Positions 1-5,502 of a stretch of DNA of 5,502 bases are shown here, piece after piece. A program made the translations under genes and the position numbers. The stretch is from JBFJVZ01 sp041623895 (GTDB taxonomy: Bacteria > Planctomycetota > Planctomycetia > Pirellulales > Pirellulaceae): contig JBFJVZ010000460.1 of assembly GCA_041623895.1 (NCBI GenBank), positions 1-5,502 of the forward strand. The letters are read 5' to 3'. The notes under the pieces are model-generated. The model worked only from the letters and a program-made list of their open reading frames with translations. It was not told the DNA's origin and did not search any database. Numbering within the stretch: the stretch's first letter is position 1; every line of letters begins with the position of its first letter.

Positions 1-3000
1 GGCTCGCTGGCGGTTCAAGAAAGTTTGCAACTTGACGCGCTGACCAGAACGGACGCCGTCGACGATGCGGAGAAATCGATCGCGGTCGACAGTCTTGCCG
101 GTCCGAGCGTGCAAAGTCATCCCTGGGATGAATTGCTGGCCGGCAGGTCGCCAAAAGTATCCAAGCTGGCCGCGTGCATCCCGGACGATCATCTGTTCAT
201 ACGCTTCCAATCGGTAAGCAAGCTGATGCAGTTGCGGAAGCTGTTCGGTGATTCCTATTTCTACGCGGTCGGCAACATGCGGGGCCACTTTCGATCCGCC
301 GCCGTCATGGACCGTGTGCAGCGACAATGGTTGATCGAGATCAATGATCTATTGATGCCGCTGTATGACGCGGCAGTCGGTGAACTGGCGATCACGTCCA
401 GCGACCTGTTCTTTCGCGAAGGGACCGACGCAACCTTGATCATGCGATTGAATCAACCGCAATTGATTCGCGGCCAACTGGATCTGATGCTGACCAATGC
501 CGCAAATAATCATCTCCAGGTAACGATCGAGGAAGGTTCCTTCGGCGACATTCCTTTCAAACACGTGACCACACCCGACCGGTCGATTCACGTTTACGTT
601 GCCAATCCGACTGACGACCTGCATGTTCGCAGTAACAGTAAAGTCGCGTTTGAACGGATCCTGGAAACAATTTCCGGGAAGTCCGGGGTAACGGGTGGCA
701 AATCATTGGCGGAAACGGACGAGTTTCGCTATATCCGCAGCTTGATGCCAATCGGCGCCGAGGAAGAAGACAGTTTTATCTACCTGTCCGATCCGTTTAT
801 CCGCAACTTGATCGGCGCGGAGAAAAAACTGACGCAACGTGATCGGCTGGTTTGCCGTAGTCGCTTGCAAATGTTGGATCACGCGCAGTTGCTGTTTCGC
901 ACGCAGTTCGGCAAAGACGCCCAGTCAATCGATGAGCTGTCCCAGCATGGATGTTTGGGATCGGGCGACAAGCCAATTCAATTGCTCTGTCCGGGGAATG
1001 GAAAGTACCACATCAGCCCCGATGGAATTCAATCGTTCTGCTCCTATCACGGCAATAAAGAATCAATGATTCCCTGCTGCGAGAATCCGGTCGAGCGGGT
1101 TTCTGACAAACAAGCGGCAGAGTACAAGCAGTTTGTGGAAAACTACAGCCGTTACTGGCAGACATTCTTTGATCCGATCGCCGTCCGCATCCAGCTGCAA
1201 CCCAAGAAAACTCGCGTCGAGACCATTGTGTTGCCGCTGATCAATAACACCATCTACATGGGACTGGCCGCCGGGCTGGGCGGCCAACCCGAACCGCTGG
1301 ACAGCCTGCCCGTGCCAGAGCGAAATATCTTTTCTTTGGCCTTCAAGTTGGATAAGGACCGGTTGCTTGAGCAAATGGGGATTCCAGATCCGCAGCCGGA
1401 ATCTGAACAGGAGCAGCAACGGGATCGACGTCCCAAGTTTTTGGCTGCCGAAGTGGAACAGTCGCTGATGCAGCTTGGGCTTGCGTTACATAACCACCAC
1501 TCCGCTTACAAACTGCTGCCACCACGACAAATCGACGGTGCGAAGTCCGGATTGAGCTGGCGAGTTCACGTGCTGCCGTTCATGGAAGAGCAGGCACTGT
1601 ACGAGCAATTTAAGTTGGATGAACCTTGGGACAGCGAGCACAATCGAGAATTGATTCCTCAGATTCCAAGTTTGTTTGCCGCCGCGTCCGCGGAACTTGC
1701 GAACGAAGGAAAAACTCGTTTTGTTTTTCCGCAACATCCCGATGCGATGTACCGCGGTGCCGAACAGGGTGGAAAATTTCGCGACGTGTTGGATGGATTG
1801 TCCAACACGATCATGGTTGTCGTGGCCGATGAAGATCAGGCCGTCGTTTGGACGAAACCGGATGATTTGTCGATCGATTTAGAAAAGCCGCGGCAAGGCT
1901 GGTCCCAAGGCGTCGACGATGTTGTCAGCGCATTGATGGCGGATGGGGCAGTCGTTCGTTTAGCGGCCGATTTTCCCGAACAGATTGTCGGACACTTGCT
2001 GACGCGCGGCGGAAAGGAGGCGCTGGAGCGCGAACTTCCCCGCAGTCCAACCAGGTTCCGTTCTCGCCGGCGTTCCCCGTTACAGCTTGTCCAAGAACTT
2101 GGGTTGGCAGAGTTCCTTCACCGTGGAATCGGCAATCAGGTCGGCGTACATGTCTGCGACGGCGACCCGCTGGTCGATTTGAATGTCTCCCGATTCGTGG
2201 GCATGTTGACCGGCACGATGGGGCGTGGCCGCGGCTCGTTTTCCATGCAAACGGGAATGTTTGGTGTGTTGGCGCTCGCCTTTAACTCGCCGGTGTACGT
2301 ATCGATTCCGGTGCAGGATCCTGCGATTGTCGATCGCACGCTTGAGAATCTGGATCTTTTCCTCGCTCGCGTGGCCAGGAATCCTGCCGATCAAATGGGC
2401 GGATTTCTCAGCATTGAGCAAGATTTCTATCAGCATCAGGGCAATTCAGATCCGACGGTACGGGCGTATGCTTTCCGCTTTGGCCCGATCACTTGGCGGT
2501 TTTATTGGACGCGGATCGACGGCGGTATTTACATCGCCAGCAAGCCCTACCTGATCGAGGATTTGAAGGCTGCCGCGGCGCAACCCGGCAGCGGAAACGA
2601 AGAACCCGACGTCGGCCATGGCATGGTGCGCGTTCGTCCGGAAAATTGGAACCAGGTCAAACCGCACTTCCGCATCGGCTGGGCTGAATCGGAACGTCGA
2701 ACCTGTCTGGATCAGCTGGGAACGCTCGCGCACGCTACACGTGCACTTCGCTCAGAGACGGGCGACGAAGTAGAACGCACCTTGGTCAGCAGCGGCACAC
2801 GTTTGGCCCGCCAAGTATTTCAGCGCGGATTCAATTGCCCCTGCCACGGAAACTACTCCACCGACGTTGACGGAAAAACAATCCGCTGCAGCGTGCATGG
2901 GACCGTCGGGCAGCCCCGGCAATTGTTCCAAGGAAAACTCGGTCGCATCGCCGAATTCGCCGAGTCACTGCGAGATGTACGCATGGACTTGACGTTCTTG

Positions 3001-3042
3001 GAAGACGGATTGCACGCTGTCGTTACGTTGGAAACCAAGTAA
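1..3042 (+). CDS. Large DUF1559-containing protein with duplicated DUF3352-like/cysteine modules (5' end outside window)
   Basis: The frame is open from base 1 to the TAA at 3040-3042, giving 1013 visible residues (counted from base 1). No ATG with a ribosome binding site is seen near the left edge. The TTG at 25 lacks a convincing Shine-Dalgarno and codons before it are in frame, so I treat the gene as 5'-partial. Visible order: linker (1-60); beta-rich DUF3352-like segment (about 62-245); cysteine module (285-351) followed by a CC pair (359-360); a segment containing FFDPIAVRI (about 389-397); charged linker (about 460-480); DUF1559 domain (about 484-676); second DUF3352-like segment (about 722-860); second cysteine module (902-967); C-terminal tail. 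The DUF1559 part is recognised from LALHNHH, LSWRVHVLPFMEE, LDEPWDSEHN, DGLSNTIMVV and VWTKPDD. DUF1559 proteins are hugely expanded in planctomycetes and usually begin with a type IV pilin helix; none is visible here, though the true N terminus is missing. Biochemical role unknown; an envelope or surface location is an inference from the family. Confidence 0.9.
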   Translation, partial: GSLAVQESLQLDALTRTDAVDDAEKSIAVDSLAGPSVQSHPWDELLAGRSPKVSKLAACIPDDHLFIRFQSVSKLMQLRKLFGDSYFYAVGNMRGHFRSAAVMDRVQRQWLIEINDLLMPLYDAAVGELAITSSDLFFREGTDATLIMRLNQPQLIRGQLDLMLTNAANNHLQVTIEEGSFGDIPFKHVTTPDRSIHVYVANPTDDLHVRSNSKVAFERILETISGKSGVTGGKSLAETDEFRYIRSLMPIGAEEEDSFIYLSDPFIRNLIGAEKKLTQRDRLVCRSRLQMLDHAQLLFRTQFGKDAQSIDELSQHGCLGSGDKPIQLLCPGNGKYHISPDGIQSFCSYHGNKESMIPCCENPVERVSDKQAAEYKQFVENYSRYWQTFFDPIAVRIQLQPKKTRVETIVLPLINNTIYMGLAAGLGGQPEPLDSLPVPERNIFSLAFKLDKDRLLEQMGIPDPQPESEQEQQRDRRPKFLAAEVEQSLMQLGLALHNHHSAYKLLPPRQIDGAKSGLSWRVHVLPFMEEQALYEQFKLDEPWDSEHNRELIPQIPSLFAAASAELANEGKTRFVFPQHPDAMYRGAEQGGKFRDVLDGLSNTIMVVVADEDQAVVWTKPDDLSIDLEKPRQGWSQGVDDVVSALMADGAVVRLAADFPEQIVGHLLTRGGKEALERELPRSPTRFRSRRRSPLQLVQELGLAEFLHRGIGNQVGVHVCDGDPLVDLNVSRFVGMLTGTMGRGRGSFSMQTGMFGVLALAFNSPVYVSIPVQDPAIVDRTLENLDLFLARVARNPADQMGGFLSIEQDFYQHQGNSDPTVRAYAFRFGPITWRFYWTRIDGGIYIASKPYLIEDLKAAAAQPGSGNEEPDVGHGMVRVRPENWNQVKPHFRIGWAESERRTCLDQLGTLAHATRALRSETGDEVERTLVSSGTRLARQVFQRGFNCPCHGNYSTDVDGKTIRCSVHGTVGQPRQLFQGKLGRIAEFAESLRDVRMDLTFLEDGLHAVVTLETK
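853..1053 (+). repeat. Cysteine module, copy 1 (pilin-head-like)
   Basis: Protein-level repeat inside the large gene, residues 285-351 counted from base 1. It starts with Cys285, runs through C-x3-L-x2-L-x-H-A-x4-R-x3-G, and ends with C-P-x2-G-x-Y-x5-G-x4-C-S-x-H-G at 988-1053. The layout (Cys, amphipathic helix, Gly, then CPxxGxY...CSxHG) resembles the C-terminal heads of some type IV pilin-like proteins, where the motif typically reads CPxGGxY...CSxHG. The paired cysteines could form disulfides or bind a metal; neither can be decided from sequence. It matches copy 2 at 2704-2901. Confidence 0.8.
1450..2028 (+). other. DUF1559 (SBP_bac_10) domain inside the large gene
   Basis: Domain-level entry, residues about 484-676 counted from base 1. 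It begins at the helix containing LMQLGLALHNHH, passes through LSWRVHVLPFMEE, LDEPWDSEHN, DGLSNTIMVV and VWTKPDD, and ends after ADGAVVRLAAD and LLTRGGKEAL. These are the characteristic planctomycete DUF1559 blocks in the normal order. The end of the family usually carries an H-X9-DG signature. Here the DG is present at 1942-1947, but the codon ten positions earlier (1912-1914) is GTC, valine. No prepilin cleavage site or hydrophobic helix precedes the domain; it follows a charged linker rich in Glu, Gln and Arg. Confidence 0.85.
2704..2901 (+). repeat. Cysteine module, copy 2 (pilin-head-like)
   Basis: Residues 902-967 counted from base 1. It starts with Cys902, keeps C-x3-L-x2-L-x-H-A-x4-R-x3-G in ungapped register with copy 1, and ends with C-P-x2-G-x-Y-x5-G-x4-C-S-x-H-G at 2836-2901. 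From the first Cys to the CP motif there are 43 residues here and 44 in copy 1. An extra Cys within the motif (CPC) is unique to this copy. The match is at protein level; the DNA has diverged, which suggests an old duplication. Confidence 0.8.
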
Positions 3043-3158
3043 GCTTGTTGCAATGGTTGCAGTTGCGTCAATGTTTTTGTTCGATCGAGCTCGAGTCGCG
3101 TAGCAAAAATGCCGTTTACCACTTCAGTGCATATTGCGATCGTTTCCTGATGGCACCA
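3043..3158. other. Spacer between convergent genes
   Basis: This is the 116-base gap between the stop codons of the two facing genes. It contains a small inverted repeat at 3049-3061 (TGCAA-TGG-TTGCA) and a run of five T at 3073-3077, but these are about ten bases apart. The stem is too short for a convincing intrinsic terminator. A ten-base palindrome (TCGAGCTCGA) lies at 3085-3094 without a loop. No open frame of note is seen. Confidence 0.5.
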
Positions 3159-5315
3159 TTATTCGCGACGTTCCACTCTTGCTCTCTGGGAACCCTGCCG
3201 TTGGCCCATGTAATAGCCGATGGCAGATCCCGCCTGACGGTGTTTCAGCAGTGAGGCATGGTACTGTTCTGCTTGCACGTCGACGCCGCGGTTCATCATC
3301 AACGCGGCATACTGGACAGCGACGGCGCCATGGTAGCGGTCGAGTTTCTTAATAGCCAAATCGATATCGCCGTTCGTCTCGTCCGCAATCTGGCAAGCGT
3401 AGTCGTAGGGCGAGGAGTATTTGCCGTCGCCGTCCAAATCAAGTTTGATCGCGCCGCTACATGAAAACGTATAGGGGTGAAACGTCGTGCCTTCCATCTG
3501 GTACGGCTTGGCAGTTTTCCAAAACGGCTGATCGACGCCCGGGCCGAACGCGAAGGCTGTGAGCCACACGTCCTGTTTGACCGGTGGATCGGATGCTAAT
3601 TCGGGTGCCGATGCGGGTGTTAGCCGCCAACGCGCTTTCCGCAAGACACCTTGTGTCTTCTCTTCGTCAGAAACGACCATCGGACGCGCCCAACTCATCA
3701 TGGGTGAAATTGGGCCGTTGACATACAAACTGACCTGGTTGCATCTCGCCCAACTCGGCCCCAGCACTTCCGCCGTCACTTCGATCGATTCCTTTTCGAG
3801 AATCGGGCGATCACTCGCCGAATGCGTGTCAAGCTTGATACGGTCTGCGTTACGGGCCTTGTGGATGCTCAGCTTGACCATCAATCCGTAACTGACAATC
3901 ACACGACCATCCTGGAACGCAGCGACCGCTTTGTCGACGTCGATGTTTCCCGGGTCATCGTCGGCACATTGGATGTACGTGCGTCCTTGCCCCACGATGT
4001 AACGCGAAACGTCATGCGAATCGCTGGCGCCGACCGGAGTTATCTGCCTGCCTCGATTAATCAGTCCGCACCAATCGTGCAACAACTCTTTGACGTTTAC
4101 CTGGACGGCTCCCGAGTTGATCATCTCCATAGCGTTGAATTGCATGCGATTTCCATCCATGTTCTCGCCGCTGACGCTGATATGATGCCGTCGTGAAAAC
4201 GGCCGAAAACCACTATGGATGTCGCGAGGGTGATTCAGGATTGCAATCTTCACATCGGGTGTCGTGTAGATCTCTTCAAACAGTTCATCCCAGTTGGTCG
4301 TTTGGTGGCTGGGAACAGGGGCTCCTTTGGCAACCGGAAAGATGTTGAAGTGTCCCTGCTTGGTGGTGACCTCGTTGCCGATGACCGGCGTGAAATACTG
4401 ATCCACACCATGCGCGTCAGCGATCTCGCGGTAGTCAATGTGTTTGTTGTGATCAGTCGCAATCACCAACTCGATTCCTTCGCCAGCGATTGTCGCCATT
4501 CGTTCGTCGATCGTGCAATCGCCATGGCCGGAGTGCGTGACGGTGTGCACATGCGTGTCACAGGCGACCCAGCCGGCCGTGTCAACCTCCCGTTGCAGCA
4601 CAAGCGTGCGTTTGAGCGTGACGCCAGGATCGATGGTGAAGACTGCCGATGGTGCGTTGTATTCGAATCCGCGGCTGGCGTAGATACGAAACTTTCCGGC
4701 TGCGACTCCAAATTTGGCCGAGCCCGTCGACGTGTAGACCACGCCTTCGCGAACCGCCAGATGTTTTTCTCCCTGCGTGTGAACCGGCTGCAAGACGCCT
4801 CGGTCATCAACGATCGTGATCCGCGCGGGGATCGGTTGGTGATTGCCATCAACGACGTCAATCAGGACCGTCGACTCACCACGTAATGCTGAAGGGGCGA
4901 CACGATGGATCTCGATCTCGCCGACAAGGATATCGTCGCTGGCGTCGCCTCCGCTGCGAACGATTTGAAGGCGGTTATCGCCATCGTGAAGTGTGTTCGC
5001 AGGAATTTCAAAGTCGGAAACAAAGTCGTTTTCGTCACGCACCAATGTGCCGACGACACGATCATTGATTTTGATCTGCCACGATTGTTTGACGTCGACT
5101 TGCCGCAGCCGGATCGTCCACGATGATTCGTTGACGCGACCCGCAAAGATGCGATTCAGCTGTTCCGCATCGGCGTGTTCAGAAAACGTATGCCATTCGC
5201 GCAGCTCTCCGCGACGAAGATGCATCATCCGCGACTGAACGACGAATTCGAGGGTGTCTTCCGCCGTCGCCGATACGGCCAGGCAGAGCAGGAAACAAAA
5301 TGGCAGGCGAATCAT
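3159..5315 (-). CDS. Exported PHP-domain metallohydrolase, CehA/McbA type
   Basis: Complete 718-residue protein. Residues 1-18 form a Sec signal peptide with a hydrophobic core and an A-T-A cleavage site before Glu19, so the product should be periplasmic or secreted. Residues about 20-140 look like a beta-sandwich and about 145-240 like a carboxypeptidase-regulatory-like beta domain. The PHP domain spans about 249-480 with candidate metal ligands His255 and His257 (DTHVH), His289 (ATDHN), Glu315 (GNE), His322 (GHF), His362 (LNHPR), Asp432 and His434 (SDSHD); the full PHP set is present, so an active metal-dependent hydrolase is likely. CehA/McbA relatives include carbamate-hydrolysing enzymes, but most members have unknown substrates and none can be named here. 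The C-terminal part carries a DxDxDG loop (626-631) and a short helical tail. The ATG at 5315 is chosen because it supplies the signal peptide; the next Met codons (30-31) would remove it. A weak GGTG lies four bases upstream. The gene stands alone and converges with the large gene. Confidence 0.92.
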   Translation of the reverse strand: MIRLPFCFLLCLAVSATAEDTLEFVVQSRMMHLRRGELREWHTFSEHADAEQLNRIFAGRVNESSWTIRLRQVDVKQSWQIKINDRVVGTLVRDENDFVSDFEIPANTLHDGDNRLQIVRSGGDASDDILVGEIEIHRVAPSALRGESTVLIDVVDGNHQPIPARITIVDDRGVLQPVHTQGEKHLAVREGVVYTSTGSAKFGVAAGKFRIYASRGFEYNAPSAVFTIDPGVTLKRTLVLQREVDTAGWVACDTHVHTVTHSGHGDCTIDERMATIAGEGIELVIATDHNKHIDYREIADAHGVDQYFTPVIGNEVTTKQGHFNIFPVAKGAPVPSHQTTNWDELFEEIYTTPDVKIAILNHPRDIHSGFRPFSRRHHISVSGENMDGNRMQFNAMEMINSGAVQVNVKELLHDWCGLINRGRQITPVGASDSHDVSRYIVGQGRTYIQCADDDPGNIDVDKAVAAFQDGRVIVSYGLMVKLSIHKARNADRIKLDTHSASDRPILEKESIEVTAEVLGPSWARCNQVSLYVNGPISPMMSWARPMVVSDEEKTQGVLRKARWRLTPASAPELASDPPVKQDVWLTAFAFGPGVDQPFWKTAKPYQMEGTTFHPYTFSCSGAIKLDLDGDGKYSSPYDYACQIADETNGDIDLAIKKLDRYHGAVAVQYAALMMNRGVDVQAEQYHASLLKHRQAGSAIGYYMGQRQGSQRARVERRE
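5262..5315 (-). other. Signal peptide of the PHP-domain protein
   Basis: Residues 1-18: Arg3 as the short positive n-region, a hydrophobic core of Phe, Leu, Cys and Val, then S-A-T-A before E-D. The A-T-A at -3 to -1 fits signal peptidase I. The two cysteines (7 and 11) do not sit in a lipobox, because neither is preceded by Gly or Ala, so a lipoprotein is unlikely. Confidence 0.8.
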
Positions 5316-5357
5316 GGAGCACCATGCGATGCGAGCGATCGAAATACTATCACTCAG

Positions 5358-5363
5358 ATTCTA
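5358..5363 (-). promoter_or_regulatory. Possible -10 box of the PHP gene
   Basis: On the minus strand this reads TAGAAT, five of six matches to TATAAT, 42 bases upstream of the ATG. No good -35 hexamer is found 16-18 bases further up. Plausible but weak, and one of several AT-rich options in this spacer. Confidence 0.2.
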
Positions 5364-5502
5364 GCGCATTTTCAGATATCTCGTAGGCCATGACTTGTGC
5401 TGGCAATAAGGCGCCAGGATAAGGAGAGTGTCCGGGTTAGGAGCTGCTGCTCAATAATCATGAAATAAGATAGCGGTGGAAGCGTAAAACTGGACCGCCC
5501 CC
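5364..5502. other. Non-coding right-hand flank
   Basis: No convincing gene is seen on either strand. Stop codons are frequent on the plus strand. On the minus strand one frame is open from the right edge to a TGA at 5372-5374 (about 42 codons), without a ribosome binding site or recognisable product. A short inverted repeat GAGC-TGCT-GCTC lies at 5441-5452. The last 30 bases have a transposon-end-like look (AAAACTGGACC), but no transposase is present in the window to support that. Confidence 0.4.

Noticed and set aside
2080..2436. Open frame of 118 codons on the minus strand within the large gene
   Set aside because: It is antisense to a segment with a well-supported protein. Its composition (His- and Arg-rich) is typical of a reversed coding frame.
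3049..3077. Bidirectional terminator between the convergent genes
   Set aside because: The stem is only five base pairs, not GC-rich, and the T run is about ten bases away. Not strong enough to call.
4215..4886. Open frame of 223 codons on the plus strand opposite the PHP gene
   Set aside because: It lies fully antisense to the PHP core, whose protein shows clear family motifs. The plus-strand product has no recognisable domain and no ribosome binding site, so it is a shadow of codon bias.
5421..5457. Small plus-strand gene after the AAGGAG at 5421-5426
   Set aside because: The possible GTG start just after it meets a stop within ten codons and is too close to the AAGGAG.
5372..5500. Partial gene entering from the right edge on the minus strand
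   Set aside because: Only about 42 codons are open, there is no ribosome binding site at the internal ATG, and the product has no recognisable features. Chance openness is sufficient.
1..5502. Defence system, CRISPR array, tRNA or other RNA gene
   Set aside because: No direct-repeat array, tRNA-like cloverleaf or defence-type domain was found on either strand by reading.

Overview
The window looks like chromosomal DNA of a planctomycete, most likely of the Pirellulales/Rhodopirellula type. The main clue is a DUF1559 (SBP_bac_10) segment with the wording typical of that phylum (LSWRVHVLPFMEE, LDEPWDSEHN, DGLSNTIMVV, VWTKPDD). A secreted PHP-type metallohydrolase of a kind common in planctomycetes and related bacteria is the second clue. 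The assignment rests on family knowledge, not on a search.

Layout: two large convergent genes fill almost everything. Positions 1-3042 (+) hold the 3' part of a very large gene whose true start lies left of the window. Its product is built from a repeated module: a beta-rich DUF3352-like segment followed by a pilin-head-like cysteine module occurs twice, once before and once after a central DUF1559 domain. A 116-base spacer (3043-3158) without a strong terminator separates it from the second gene. Positions 3159-5315 (-) encode a complete 718-residue exported protein with a signal peptide, two N-terminal beta domains, a PHP metal-binding domain of the CehA/McbA type with all expected ligands, and a C-terminal part carrying a DxDxDG loop. 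Positions 5316-5502 are non-coding as far as can be seen. They hold the probable promoter of the PHP gene and, at the right edge, a stop-rich stretch that may be a repeat or the edge of an element.

The genes face each other, share no operon, and nothing in the sequence links their functions. No RNA gene, CRISPR array, complete mobile element or defence system is visible. The most interesting signal is the internal duplication in the first protein, where a 66-67-codon cysteine module recurs with nearly identical spacing about 1.8 kb apart.
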